Positions 50,566-61,100 of a stretch of 64,000 nucleotides of DNA are shown one piece after another (position 1 is the stretch's first letter; the number at the start of each line of letters is the position of its first letter). The stretch is from Sphingomonas sp. AR_OL41. GTDB lineage: Bacteria; Pseudomonadota; Alphaproteobacteria; Sphingomonadales; Sphingomonadaceae. Under the pieces are notes generated by a model. It saw nothing but the letters and a program-made list of their open reading frames with translations. It did no database searches and had not been told where the DNA came from. Made by a program: the position numbers and the translations under genes. The stretch covers positions 124,001 to 188,000 of the forward strand of contig NZ_JARYTI010000001.1 in the NCBI RefSeq assembly GCF_029911635.1, read 5' to 3'.

Positions 50566-52497
50566 ATGAGGCGAGCTGTCGCGGTTCTGCTCGTCGTCAG
50601 CGCGCTTCCCGCGATGGCGCATGCCCAGACGATGGAGGATCGCGCCCGCGCGGCCGCGCAGGCGTCGCGTGCGAAGACGGGTGACAGCGATACGCTACTC
50701 AACACCACGATCACGCCGGCGATGAGCGGGCAGCCGATCGCGACCGTCGACAACAGCAAGACGTTCACGCCGACGATCGCCTGCCAGAAGACGCAGAGCC
50801 TGCTCGAAGTGTTGGTCCAGCCCTCGGCCAGCGGTGACATTGGTATCGTCCGGATCAGCCAAGACAAGGATTTCGACGGGACGTTCGACACGGTGAGCAA
50901 CCTGCCCGTGCCGGTGTCCGGTATCTGCGCGAACGGCATCATCTCCTGCGCGCCCGGTACCTGGAACCAGTGCAAGTATTTTCGCTGGGATGTCGACTCG
51001 TCCAAGTCCTTGAAGCTGACCCAGGTCGACATGCCCGAGCTTTCCGGTTGCTACTGCGTCAACAATAGCTGCGGCGCCAATCTCGTCTGGAACAACCTCA
51101 ATTCGGTGCTGGGCGATCTCGGCGGCGGCATGGTGGGCGCGCTCACTACCGCCGATCCGCGCATCGGCGTGGCGCAGGCACAGATCAATGGTCCGGTGAT
51201 TGACTATGTCGGTGCCCAGTCGACCGCTTGCGCGAGCGACGGGACCGTCGCGCAGACGGCGTATAAGAACAACCCGGCCGCCATCCAGGGGGATGCCGCG
51301 TCGATCGCCGCCGGCAACAGCATCTTCCAGATGGTCGCGGCGTCACCTGCGGGTTCGGGAAAAGCGCAGCAGACCAGGGCCTGCACGATCGAGCGTCAGG
51401 TCAATGTCATCGACCCACAACTCGATGACATCATCGCCCGCACCGCCGGCGGTTATGCGACCAGCCGGACCGCCAACAACGTTGCCGATTTCCTAATGGG
51501 CTCCCCACCGGACAACAGCCTGAGCGGAGGGTCCTGCAGTCTCTTCGATTTCCGCATGACACTGCACGTATCCGACCCCGCGCGCATTCGGCAAGCATCC
51601 CTGGTCGAATGGTTCGCGGACGACTGGGGTCAGGTGCGGATCGACGGCAACCTCGTCGATTCGGGACCCTCGCCCTGGACAACCAGCGGTCTGCCGCCCG
51701 GAAAATGCGAGCTGAAGAAGACCTATTACGCTTTCCCCAATCTCGACCTGAAACCCTATCTGACCAAGGGAGACCACGAGATCTGGTTGCGGGCGGCGGT
51801 CAGCAGCGGTGGTGAGGCGTTCGCAGATGTCCATGTCGAGGTGGATGACAGCTGCGGTTCCACGGAGCAGCTCGTCGACCTGTGTTCAGGGTACGCGGCG
51901 GACAGCAAATGCCATCTCGACAGCGAGGATGTCGACGGCGTTGAGACCTTCCGGGGCGGCGTTGCCACCGGCCTGAGGCCCCTGCCCCAGACCTGGCTGT
52001 TCGGAGCCGACCGGTGCACGTTGCAGCTCACCCGCGACTTCTTCCTGCGCAAGCGCAACTATGTCTGCGAGACGGACAACGCGGCGTTGCCCGATCCGGA
52101 CCTGAGCCGCGGCGCCTATATCATCGACCATTCGACCGAGACGTTGCTCGCTGACAAGCAAACCCAGGCGGATGGCAGCGTCACTACTACGACCCGGCCC
52201 TTCAGCCTTCCGGATCGGGGCAGCGTGCCCGCCTGCGAGACGATCTGCAAAACCCAGGCGCCCAAGGTCAACACCGCGGCGGCGCCCTCGGGTGTGATGG
52301 GAAGCCAGCAGAATGATCCGACAGGGATCGATACCTTCTATCATGTCTGCTCGGCCGACAATGTCTGCCCGACCGGACCCGGCGAGCAGATCGCCTCGGC
52401 CTGCGGTTGCCTCGACGATTTCCCTGAAGCCGTCGTGATGATGCAGACGGTCCGGCTCGGCGGCGCGGACATGACCTGCACGAGTGCCACGCCATGA
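50566..52497 (+). CDS. traN: TraN-like conjugal transfer protein (643 aa)
   Basis: ATG 50566 (MRRAVAVLLVVSALPAMAHAQ) is chosen because it starts a clean signal peptide and has GGAG upstream; the frame is open to 50116 but runs through traU. The mature part has many cysteines (SICANGIISCAPGTWNQCKYF, SGCYCVNNSC, TACASD) and resembles the body of TraN mating-pair stabilisation proteins. It lacks the terminal CCFNTKLGRI..GFTPEEFQ block, which is instead found in the next gene. It is coupled to that gene by ATGA. In F, TraN is one outer membrane protein that contacts the recipient. Confidence 0.7.
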   Translation: MRRAVAVLLVVSALPAMAHAQTMEDRARAAAQASRAKTGDSDTLLNTTITPAMSGQPIATVDNSKTFTPTIACQKTQSLLEVLVQPSASGDIGIVRISQDKDFDGTFDTVSNLPVPVSGICANGIISCAPGTWNQCKYFRWDVDSSKSLKLTQVDMPELSGCYCVNNSCGANLVWNNLNSVLGDLGGGMVGALTTADPRIGVAQAQINGPVIDYVGAQSTACASDGTVAQTAYKNNPAAIQGDAASIAAGNSIFQMVAASPAGSGKAQQTRACTIERQVNVIDPQLDDIIARTAGGYATSRTANNVADFLMGSPPDNSLSGGSCSLFDFRMTLHVSDPARIRQASLVEWFADDWGQVRIDGNLVDSGPSPWTTSGLPPGKCELKKTYYAFPNLDLKPYLTKGDHEIWLRAAVSSGGEAFADVHVEVDDSCGSTEQLVDLCSGYAADSKCHLDSEDVDGVETFRGGVATGLRPLPQTWLFGADRCTLQLTRDFFLRKRNYVCETDNAALPDPDLSRGAYIIDHSTETLLADKQTQADGSVTTTTRPFSLPDRGSVPACETICKTQAPKVNTAAAPSGVMGSQQNDPTGIDTFYHVCSADNVCPTGPGEQIASACGCLDDFPEAVVMMQTVRLGGADMTCTSATP

Positions 52498-53717
52498 AGA
52501 GCCTCTTCCTCACGCGATCCGTGCTGTTAATCTCGGCCATATCGGTCGTGAGCGCCCAGTCGGCGGCTTATGCGCAGGCGAGCGCCGCCGCGATGCCGCA
52601 AGCGCGCGCGGCGATCGCCATTCCGGTCGAGCCCACCGATCCGGTCGAACCGACCGACCCATCGGGCCCTACCGCGCCTACCGGTCCCGCGCCCACCAGC
52701 GCCAATGAAATGTGCGCGGTCGATCTGAACGGCAATGGCGATGCCGCCGATGAAGGCGAGACCGCGAGTTGCACGGCGACGGCGAGCGGCGGCTGGCAAT
52801 GCCCGATCCGCGCTGTCGCCTGCACGGTGACGGGTCCGGCCACCTATGCCTGCCCGCTTGGATCCCAATTTGCGTGCGAAGTGCCCGCGGGCGGCGGGGC
52901 TCCGACCTGCTCGCCCGACGCCTGCATCGACACGGGCGCCAATCCGGTCGTCACCGATCCAGTCGTCGACGATCCGGGCGTGCCCAATGACGGCCAGGTC
53001 GACGCAGAGGGGAATTGCCTCGATCATATCGAGATTTTCTCGGGCCGCGCGCTGCGCTGCCGGCCGCCGGGCCTGCTCGATACCTTCGAGAATTGCTGCA
53101 AGGACAAGGGCAAGATCGTCAAGGACGGGATGGGCTCGTCGCTCACCTCGCTCAGCACCAAGATCGCGGTCGCCAAGGGCGTGCTGACCGGCATGAAGGC
53201 TGCCTACACCGCCTTCAAGGCTGGCGCGACCGCCAGTCAGGCGGCCACCGCCGGCCTTCACGGCATCATCGGTATCGATCCGACCTCGCTCGCGATCAGC
53301 CTGGCGATTAGTTTCATCATCGATGTACTGCTCCAGGGTTGCGACCAGCAGGACATGGAGACCGGCATGCTGCGGGGCTCGGGCATGTGCCATGAGATCG
53401 GCAGCTATTGCACCTCCAAGATCCTCGGCATCTGCATCCAGAAGGCCAAAGGCCATTGCTGCTTCAACACCAAGCTTGGTCGGATCATCCAGGAGCAGGG
53501 CCGGCCTCAGCTCAAATCGTTCAACGCGATCGGCTGGGGCACGCCGAAGAAGCCAATGTGCCGGGGCTTCACGCCTGAAGAATTTCAGGCCCTAGATTTC
53601 TCGAAGATGGACCTCTCCGAATATTATTTGGACATCGAGGCCCGGGCTCAATCCGACATCCAGATAGATATGAAGGACCGCGTCGATGCGTATATGCAGA
53701 CGATCGGCAAGAATTAG
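52494..53717 (+). CDS. traN: TraN C-terminal-type protein (407 aa)
   Basis: A 407-aa exported protein (signal: SLFLTRSVLLISAISVVSAQSAAYAQ) with a Pro/Thr stretch of EPTDPVEPTDPSGPT repeats, then Cys-rich segments. The C-terminus carries the block characteristic of TraN: CCFNTKLGRIIQEQGRPQL, GWGTPKKPMCRGFTPEEFQALDFSKMDLSEYY. A possible membrane hairpin lies near DPTSLAISLAISFIIDVLL. It seems to carry the C-terminal half of TraN as a separate exported protein next to the larger TraN-like gene. The ATG overlaps the previous stop. The split, or paralogue, arrangement is unusual compared with F. Confidence 0.75.
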   Translation: MKSLFLTRSVLLISAISVVSAQSAAYAQASAAAMPQARAAIAIPVEPTDPVEPTDPSGPTAPTGPAPTSANEMCAVDLNGNGDAADEGETASCTATASGGWQCPIRAVACTVTGPATYACPLGSQFACEVPAGGGAPTCSPDACIDTGANPVVTDPVVDDPGVPNDGQVDAEGNCLDHIEIFSGRALRCRPPGLLDTFENCCKDKGKIVKDGMGSSLTSLSTKIAVAKGVLTGMKAAYTAFKAGATASQAATAGLHGIIGIDPTSLAISLAISFIIDVLLQGCDQQDMETGMLRGSGMCHEIGSYCTSKILGICIQKAKGHCCFNTKLGRIIQEQGRPQLKSFNAIGWGTPKKPMCRGFTPEEFQALDFSKMDLSEYYLDIEARAQSDIQIDMKDRVDAYMQTIGKN

Positions 53718-54576
53718 CCTCGTCCTGACCCTGGCGCTGGGGGTGATCCCGGCCACCCAGGCGCAGACCGTGGCCGGATCGCCGCCAAGCCCACCGCCGG
53801 CCGACGCGCGCGCCAAGGCAGCCAGCGAAGGCGATGCCGCGATGGAGCGGCTCAAGCAAGCCGTCAGCGCGCAGAAGGGCCGCGCGACGACGGCGGAGCC
53901 CGGCCCATCGGTTCAACCTTCAGCCGAACTTCGTCGGCGGGCTTTCGATGCCGTGCGCCGACGTGCCCACTCGCCTGCGATGGATGCACGCGCTCGCGCA
54001 GCATACGCCGCGGGACAGGCTGGGCTCGATGCCGAGCGCGAGGCCATGGCCGCAAAGCTTGGCCAGGCCTTGGGCCTGAGCGCGCCCGACATGGCCGCCG
54101 TCGCGGGCGCTACCGCGCCGAATACTATCAAAGGGTGGGTGCCGGTCCTGTTCGCATCGTCGTCGATGCCGATCGCCACGCTTCGAACCTATGCCGCGCA
54201 GCTTGAGCGCGTGGGCGGCGTGCTGGCGTTCCGGGGTATGCCGGGCGGTCTTACCCGCGTTGGGCCCATGGCGAAACTGTCCGCCGAGATCCTGCGGATC
54301 GATCCCGGCTGCTCGGGCCCTGCGTGCGTGATGCGGAATGTCCAGCTGATCGTCGATCCGATCGTCTTTCGCTTGGCGGGCATCACCCGGGTGCCAGCGC
54401 TGGCGATGATCCCGGGCGATCCCACCCAGCCCTATTGCGAGCGCGACGCCGCCAGTCCGCCGATCGCTCGCATCGTGTTCGGAGACGCGAGCCTCTCCGG
54501 ATTGCTTGAGGAATATGTCCGCCTTGGCGGCAAAGAGGAGGTGCGCGATGCTCAGAATCGCTTGGGCGCTCGCTAA
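53686..54576 (+). CDS. trbC: F-type pilin assembly protein TrbC
   Basis: A 296-aa periplasmic protein. The signal peptide is RRSARISLVLTLALGVIPATQAQ. The C-terminal half matches TrbC: VPVLFASSSMPIATLRTYAAQLERVGGVLAFRGMPGGL, then VQLIVDPIVFRLAGITRVPALAMIPGD. The N-terminal half is Ala/Arg-rich and helical, longer than in F (212 aa). TrbC works with TraW in pilus assembly. It overlaps the traN tail by 32 bp and the S26 gene start. Confidence 0.9.
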   Translation: MRICRRSARISLVLTLALGVIPATQAQTVAGSPPSPPPADARAKAASEGDAAMERLKQAVSAQKGRATTAEPGPSVQPSAELRRRAFDAVRRRAHSPAMDARARAAYAAGQAGLDAEREAMAAKLGQALGLSAPDMAAVAGATAPNTIKGWVPVLFASSSMPIATLRTYAAQLERVGGVLAFRGMPGGLTRVGPMAKLSAEILRIDPGCSGPACVMRNVQLIVDPIVFRLAGITRVPALAMIPGDPTQPYCERDAASPPIARIVFGDASLSGLLEEYVRLGGKEEVRDAQNRLGAR

Positions 54577-55144
54577 ATGGATCTGGCTGCAGCTGAAGGA
54601 GCTGCCGCTGCGCGCGGCGGTCGCGCTCGGCTGTAGCGGCCTCGGGGAACCACCGCGACCCGACCAGCTGTTGAAGGCCTATTGTATCGTGCTGCCGGTC
54701 GGCCTGCTGACCTGGTGGGCGATCCCGCAATTCACCCTCGTGATGACCCCATCGATCCATGCCTGGGCGGTGCGGGGCGATCCGGGCCCCATCCACAAGG
54801 GCGATCTCGTCTCGTTCATGCTCACGAACGCGGTCGCCGGACCCAAGCCGGTGTCGGTCACCAAATATGTGCTGTGCATGCCCGGCGAGCGGCTCGATAT
54901 GATCGAGAAGCCGTCAGTCGGAGGGCATACGTGGGACGGCTGGTACTTCTGCGATGGCAAGCTGCTGGGTGTCAGCAAGCCCTACGGCCGCAAGGGACAG
55001 AAGCTCGATCATTATCAGCCAAAAGGTGTGATCATCCCATCGGGCTATGCCTATGTCGGCTCGAGCCATCCGGATGGATTTGACAGTCGCTATTACGGTC
55101 CCGTCGCTATCGACCGGTTGACCCGGATGGAGAAAATGCTGTGA
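54548..55144 (+). CDS. S26-family signal peptidase of conjugation system
   Basis: A 198-aa membrane peptidase (TraF-type S26). The start at ATG 54548 follows AAAGAGGAGG. A membrane segment (AYCIVLPVGLLTWWAIPQF) precedes the catalytic Ser (VMTPSIHAW) and the Lys (VTKYVLCMPGERLDM). The family usually processes conjugative pilins or their partners; here pilin TraA is the obvious substrate. The C-terminus has a PSGYAYVGSSHPDGFDSRYYGPV strand typical of the family. The stop overlaps the traF GTG. Confidence 0.88.
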   Translation: MLRIAWALAKWIWLQLKELPLRAAVALGCSGLGEPPRPDQLLKAYCIVLPVGLLTWWAIPQFTLVMTPSIHAWAVRGDPGPIHKGDLVSFMLTNAVAGPKPVSVTKYVLCMPGERLDMIEKPSVGGHTWDGWYFCDGKLLGVSKPYGRKGQKLDHYQPKGVIIPSGYAYVGSSHPDGFDSRYYGPVAIDRLTRMEKML

Positions 55145-56037
55145 TTGCCCGCACGCGCTTACTGCGCGCGGCCCTCCTCGCCGCGACCGCCCTTCCGCTA
55201 CCGGTGCAGGCCCAGGATCAAAGGCCGGCCATGACGGGCAAGGATGGATATTGGTGGTATCAGGCACGGCCGAAACCTAGCGAGGAGAAGCCTGATCCCG
55301 ACGCGCTGGTGAAGCCGGTGATTCCACCGATGGCCGAACTTGCAACCTGGACGCCGCCGAAGATCCACAAGCTGATCGAGCAGCAGCGCGATTATGCAGC
55401 GACCGTCCTTACGGTCGATGCCGTCGCCGATTTCTGGAAGCTCGAGGATTTCGCGCGGCGCAAGGCTCGCGCGTTCGCCGGCGTGACCCAGATCGCGATG
55501 CTCCAGCATCCCGAACTTAATTCCAAATCGGCCAATCCGATGGTCGGGGATGCGCGCGATCAGTTGACCGCGTTCAAGGATGACGCGCGCCGTCAATATC
55601 TCCGCGCCCATGCCGGCGAATTCGCGCTCGTCATGTTCTCCCGCGACAGCTGCGGCTATTGCCGGGTGCAGTGGCCGATCGTCCAGCGCTTCCAGGAGGA
55701 GATGGGCTGGCAGGTGACGCTCATGGATATCGGTCGCCGACCTGAAGTCGCACAGCGCTTCGGCGTCGAGGTGACACCGACGACGATGATCATCAGGCGG
55801 AACAGCCAACAGCGCATGGTAATCGCAAACGGCGTCGAGGCGTATCCAAACCTCGCGCAAATGGCGTATCAGGCCGTTCGGCTGCTGACCGGCGACATTC
55901 GGCCTGAGCAGTTCATGACCGGCGCCGGCGAGGAGGACGGATTCTTCGACGCGCTCGCGAATGGCCCGGTCTCGGCGACCGATCCACGCGCGCTCGGGGG
56001 CGATCTGGTCAACACCGGCGGGAGTCCGCGGCCGTGA
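55141..56037 (+). CDS. traF: Conjugal transfer protein TraF (thioredoxin-fold)
   Basis: A 298-aa periplasmic protein. The GTG at 55141 overlaps the S26 stop; the signal peptide is RLLRAALLAATALPLPVQAQ. The N-terminal half shows the TraF features (GYWWYQARPKPSEEK, WTPPKIHKLIEQQRDYA). The C-terminal half is a thioredoxin fold with SRDSCGYCRVQWPIV, whose active-site CxxC lies near residue 173, and a GVEVTPTTMI cis-Pro loop. Unlike F TraF, which lacks the CxxC, this one keeps it, so it may also act as an oxidoreductase. Confidence 0.88.
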   Translation: MIARTRLLRAALLAATALPLPVQAQDQRPAMTGKDGYWWYQARPKPSEEKPDPDALVKPVIPPMAELATWTPPKIHKLIEQQRDYAATVLTVDAVADFWKLEDFARRKARAFAGVTQIAMLQHPELNSKSANPMVGDARDQLTAFKDDARRQYLRAHAGEFALVMFSRDSCGYCRVQWPIVQRFQEEMGWQVTLMDIGRRPEVAQRFGVEVTPTTMIIRRNSQQRMVIANGVEAYPNLAQMAYQAVRLLTGDIRPEQFMTGAGEEDGFFDALANGPVSATDPRALGGDLVNTGGSPRP

Positions 56038-56633
56038 CGCGGCGCGCGCTCGCCATTGCAGCCATGGTGTCCGCCGTTGTGGGTATCGCTGGGGGCGCGA
56101 TGGCTCAATCGGCATCGGCAGGGCAAGATGCGGCGCGGCGCGCGGCAATCCATCCTGTTGCCGACGCTGCCAGCCTGCAGGCGTGGCTCGCCCGCGTCCC
56201 ACTGACGCGGCAGTTCCCGCCGGACTTCGCCGATACGTTACGCGGCCAGGCGCCGGCGTTCGTCATCGAAATGAGCACGAGCCCGGGTTGCGTACCGTGC
56301 GGCGATATGTGGACCAAGCTATCGGCCTTTGGCCGGCAATATGGCTGGCGCGTCGCTGCGATCGGCGGCCAGGAAGCGATGGTCCGTTCGGGCCGGCTTG
56401 GGCTGCCCTGGGTTGGCCATCCGGTCGTTTGGGTCCGACCGATCGCGGATTCGAACAGGATCGTGCCGATCGCGATCGGCACCGATCATGCGCTGAACCT
56501 CGCCCGCAACATCTATCTCGCCGTCAAGATGCTGACGGGCGTGCGACCTGATGTCGGCCTTCGGGCCATGTCCAAATATACCGGGATTGTCGGCGTGGGC
56601 GCGCCGCGGAATCCGGCCAACCGAGGAGGCTGA
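56034..56633 (+). CDS. TrbB-like thioredoxin-fold protein
   Basis: A 199-aa periplasmic protein starting at GTG 56034, which overlaps the traF stop. The signal peptide is ALAIAAMVSAVVGIAGGAMAQ. A thioredoxin-type active site is visible as TSPGCVPCGDMWTKL (CxxC about residue 86). The C-terminal half (GLPWVGHPVVWVRPI) has the cis-Pro-like GHPVV turn. It probably is the TrbB-like disulfide-bond protein of F-type systems. It is the third thioredoxin-fold protein in the operon with a CxxC. traH follows after 52 bp. Confidence 0.72.
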   Translation: MTRRALAIAAMVSAVVGIAGGAMAQSASAGQDAARRAAIHPVADAASLQAWLARVPLTRQFPPDFADTLRGQAPAFVIEMSTSPGCVPCGDMWTKLSAFGRQYGWRVAAIGGQEAMVRSGRLGLPWVGHPVVWVRPIADSNRIVPIAIGTDHALNLARNIYLAVKMLTGVRPDVGLRAMSKYTGIVGVGAPRNPANRGG

Positions 56634-56685
56634 GCATGGCGGGCCAGCACCTCTTTCATCTCACTCGAACCCGAGGAAGCCCGCC

Positions 56686-58131
56686 ATGTCGCTTGCCGTT
56701 CCCAGACTCTATCGTCGTCTAGCTCGCCCTCTCTCGTTCAGCCTGTGCGGGATCGTCGCTGCGTGCGGCACCGCGGCCCCGGCACATGCGCAGAGCTGGG
56801 CGGAAAGTTGGTTCGACAACGCAACCTACACCTCTCCCGGCAGCTTCGAGGATCAGACGCGCGGCTATGTGACCGCGGGTGGCATGTCAGGCCGTGTGGA
56901 TGTCCATAACGACTATCTGATGTCGCTGAGCCTGCCCAAGATCAAGGCCGGATGCGGCGGCATCGACATGTTCCTGGGTGGTATGTCGTTCCTTGATCCC
57001 GACTATCTCGTCCAGAAGCTGGAGAGCATTCTTCAGGCGGCCCCCGCGGTCGCGTTCCAGTATCTGCTTGAGACGCTCGACGAGAAGATGGGTAACATCA
57101 TTTCGAAGATGGAGGCGGCGACCAACTTCCTGAATTCGATTCAGGTCAATGATTGCCGGTTGGCCAACCGCGCGGTCCAGATCGCCAAGGGCGACGACAA
57201 TATGAGCGGCATCATCGAGGAGATGACCGGCTACAAGTCGGTGAAGGAAGGGTTCGCGAAAAGCTACCAGCAGAGCCGCGAGAAGATCCAGGCGAACCAG
57301 AATAACCCGACCGAGGATCTGAAGGACGCGCTGCAGAATTGCCCGGCCGAGGTGACCGACATCTTCCGCACGGGATCGCTGCTTTCGCACGCGGCTTCGC
57401 GGGTCGGTGCCGGCGACTGGGCGGATGTGATGCGCGCGCGCGTCGGCGACGTCTATATGCGCTGGGACCCGACCGACAAGGTGCCGCTCTTCTCGGCGAT
57501 TCCCGCCTGCCCGAAGCAGGATACGGAAAGCGCCGATGACTTCCTCTCCGGCCGCGTCCAGAAGCGCGCGCTCAATGTGCCGCCCACGGCCGGTGATTGC
57601 AGCCAGGACGGCACCAAAGGTGCGCTCGAACTCGCCCGCACCCGGATGGAGTCGATCGCCGGCAAGATCAGGACGCGGGGTGGGCTTTCGGCGGACGAAC
57701 GCCAGTTCGTTGCCAATGTCAGCACGCTACCTGTGTATCGGATGCTCGAATGGGGCGTTCGACAAGGCGTCCAGGGCTCGGTCATCAGCGATACCGATGA
57801 GCTGGTAGCGTTCACCCTTGCCTATCAGATGCTGAACGACCTGACCCGCTCCATCGACTTCGCGCTCAGCAATGCCGAGCGTGGGACGACGGCGGCCGGC
57901 GCTGCCAATGCGACCAGTACCAATATCTGCCAGACCCGCATCCTCACCAAGGGCATCGAGCAATTGCGGGACCTGCGCGAGGAGGTCCTCCGCCAGCGTG
58001 CCCAGATGCGTCAGTCCTATCTCGCGGCGCTGAGCCAGGCGAACCTCTCGACATCCTATGCTGGGCTTTTGCGTCAGCGCGATCGCGATGCGCGCGACGC
58101 CGCTGGTGCCGCCGCGAACCGCAACCAGTAG
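56686..58131 (+). CDS. traH: Conjugal transfer protein TraH
   Basis: A 481-aa periplasmic protein. ATG 56686 (MSLAVPRLYRRLARP) follows GAGGAAG; the longer frame to 56551 overlaps the previous gene. The signal peptide is RPLSFSLCGIVAACGTAAPAHAQ. Typical TraH segments: NATYTSPGSFEDQTRGYVTAGGMSGRVDVHN, IKAGCGGIDMFLGGMSFL, NDCRLANRAVQIAKGDD and GWADVMRARVGDVYMRW. TraH is needed for pilus assembly together with TraG. It is followed by traG after 8 bp. Confidence 0.92.
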   Translation: MSLAVPRLYRRLARPLSFSLCGIVAACGTAAPAHAQSWAESWFDNATYTSPGSFEDQTRGYVTAGGMSGRVDVHNDYLMSLSLPKIKAGCGGIDMFLGGMSFLDPDYLVQKLESILQAAPAVAFQYLLETLDEKMGNIISKMEAATNFLNSIQVNDCRLANRAVQIAKGDDNMSGIIEEMTGYKSVKEGFAKSYQQSREKIQANQNNPTEDLKDALQNCPAEVTDIFRTGSLLSHAASRVGAGDWADVMRARVGDVYMRWDPTDKVPLFSAIPACPKQDTESADDFLSGRVQKRALNVPPTAGDCSQDGTKGALELARTRMESIAGKIRTRGGLSADERQFVANVSTLPVYRMLEWGVRQGVQGSVISDTDELVAFTLAYQMLNDLTRSIDFALSNAERGTTAAGAANATSTNICQTRILTKGIEQLRDLREEVLRQRAQMRQSYLAALSQANLSTSYAGLLRQRDRDARDAAGAAANRNQ

Positions 58132-58139
58132 GTGCTCCA

Positions 58140-61100
58140 ATGATGCGTCGGATCCTTCGCGCCGTTGTCACGGTCGCCGCATTGCTCGCCGCCTCGCCGG
58201 CCTTTGCCGTCGATACGAGCTTCTACACCTATGACGGCTTCGCCGAGACGGTAGATGCATTCCGTCTCGTCGCGATGATCTTTGCCGACCCGCGTTACGA
58301 GACGCTGGTCGTGGTGATCGCGACGGTCGGGATTGCGGTGGGAGCGACGCTGACCGCCATTCGTGGCCAGGGTATGGGGCTTGTCGCCTTCGGCTTTCAG
58401 ATGCTGGTCGGCATCGGCCTGTTCGTCGGTATGATCGCGACCACCGGGACGGTCCACGTCTATGACAAGGTGCGCAACGCCTATCAGCCGGTCGGCGGCG
58501 TCCCCAATCTGCTCGTGCTGGTCGCCGGCACGACCAACCTGATGGAGCGCGCCCTGGTCGAGACGATCGACGACAACACGCTCGATCCGGATTCCAAGAT
58601 CGAGTTCGGCGCCGGGGGGCACACGTTCGACCTGTTCTTCAATGCCGTCGCGCCGCGTGGCCCGATGACCGACACCTTCCTTGATGCAACGATCAAGGAC
58701 TATGTCCGGCAATGCTATCCGGTCGCGCGCGTGTCGCCGGCTTACGGCATCGACGATGACAAGTTGTTCCGCACGACAACCGATCTGCCAGCCGCGTTCG
58801 CAGCGATGGCGGGACCTGCGACCTTCAGCACGGTCTATACGGCGGCGGACAAGGGCGGCACGACGAAGAGCTGCGACGAGTCTTGGCAATATATTTCTGA
58901 CAGGCTCTCCGATCCGACCTTGTTCGACGATTACACCAGGCAGGTTTGCCTGCGGACGGGCTTCGACGCGACCGATGCCAATCAGCTCACTCGCTGCCGC
59001 GCCCAGCTCGGCGAGGTGGGCGGCATGATGATGGGCTCTCCGCTGTCGCTTCAGGCATTCATGACAGATGTCCTGCTCGGCAACACCGTGGGCGACGTCC
59101 TGTTCGAGGATAGCCCGGCAACAGCGGCCCGGGTCATGGCCAATCGCGCCGTAATGTCGAGCGGTCTTGCCACGATGTCGGTTGCAAACGAATGGATGCC
59201 GACGATCCGCGCGGTCGTATTCGGCATCATGCTGTTCATGATCCCGATCGCGCTTCTGTTCATCCTGACGCCGATCAACCTTCGGGTCATGAGCTTCGCG
59301 CTTGGGCTGTTCGTGTTCGTCGCCTTGTGGGGCGTGATCGATGCCGGCATTTACCAGCTTACCCTTGGGCGCGCGATGGGCGCGCTTGCCGAGATGCGCT
59401 CGAACGCCAACGGCGCCAACGCCTGGCTTCTCGCCCCTTCTTCCGCGCAAAAGGCCCTTGCGATCTTCGGCAGCTTCCGCACGGCGGCGGCGGGCCTGGC
59501 GGGCGCGTTCGTGTTCACGGTGTTCCGGTTCTCGGGGAATGTCTTCACGGCGTTCACCAGCGGCGCGCTCGGCGTCCAGGGTCAGGGCACTGCCGCCGCG
59601 TCGCCTATGGGCACAGCGGAAGGTCGCGCCTCGGCCCTTGAGGCACAGGCGTCCGCGTTGGGCACATCCGCGCGACGCGGGGCTTCGTCGAGCTTTGGTG
59701 ACTTTGGCGAGCGATCGACATTTGGCGCCAACCGCAGCTTCGGCGCGGCGAGCACGATGTTGGGTGAGCGCAACAGCGGGGTGCCAGGAGTGCCGGCATT
59801 CGGCATGGGCGGGATCGACGCGGCGCGCGAACTTGGCGGGCTCGCACCGGCGCTCGTCAATGGGGATCTGTCCAACCCTGCGACGCAACGCGCAGTCAGG
59901 GCCAACGCCACGACGGCCGCGTTTCAACAGTTCGCCGAGAAGGACGCGCTCCGGGCTTTGGGTACAACCTATTTCGGTTCCGGTCAGGCTGGTGAGCGCG
60001 CCTTCGCTGCGTTCTCGCAGCATCTGGTGCAATGGCGCGCCTTTGGGGATCAGCGCGCTTACGACATGATGCAGCAGGGCGCGACGCGGGCCTTCGAGCG
60101 AGGCGGCTACTCGCCGAAGGACGCTGCGCTGAAGGCGTCCGGTGTCATCGCTCAGGCCTCGGCGGACCCGACCTTTGCAAAGCTGACCGCCAATGCCTTC
60201 GACCAGGAAGCGATGCTCCGCAATGACATCACCTCCGCGCAGGTCCAGGTCGGTGCTATGGAAGGGCGGCGCGATTTCGCCGGCAACAAGGTCGCCGGCA
60301 TCGAGCGCGGAAACGTGGCAACCGAGCAGGCCCATCGGACCGGCACCAACCAGGGACAACGCGACGCCGCCGGCATGCTTGGCCTGTCGGTTCAGGAGAC
60401 CAGCCGCCGCATCGGCTTTATCAACGCGCTCGCCGGCGAAGCGCGCTCTTCCGCGATCACCCAACTCTCCCGCGCGACTGGCCGCAATGAGGCGCAGGTC
60501 GAGCACGCGCTCGAAACCTATAATGCGTCGACGCAACTCGGTACGGCGGATGGGGCCACCGCGGAAGCAGGACGCGAGGGAACGAGTGTCTACGGACGGA
60601 CGCGCGAGACAGCCGGGTTCGATTTTGCCGAGCGCGCGGGCAAGCTCGACGCGCAACGCGAAGTTGGGCGGGACGGTACGAGGAGCGCGGCGCGCATCGG
60701 GGAAGAGCGTCGACAGTCGGACAATTTTGGGTTTGCGGAGGGCGCGGAGGCGGCAGGCGTCTCGACGCGCGAAGCTGCGCGGCTCGATAGCTTCATCCGC
60801 ACGCTTGCCGGGACGGCCGGCAATCAGGTCGATATGGCTGACGGCGGCGCCGGTGGGATCGCGGATCGCGCGCGTAATGAGCGTACGTCTCGAATCGTCG
60901 ACAATCAGCGCCTGACGCGAATGCAGGGGCTGCTGCGCGCCAATGGCATCACGATGACGAAGAAGCAGCTAGCGATGAGCCAGAATGGCGACCTTGCCAT
61001 GAACGTAACGCCAGAGGTCGCTGGTCAACTGCGCCGCGCCGGGCTGATCAATGACAGCCAATATGGTGCAATTGCCGGTGGCGGTTCGGCGCGGTTCAGT

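Noticed and set aside
58074..60656. An 860-aa open frame on the minus strand
   Set aside because: It is antisense to traG. GC-rich third positions give long shadow frames; it shows biased Arg/His-rich composition and no ribosome site or family match.
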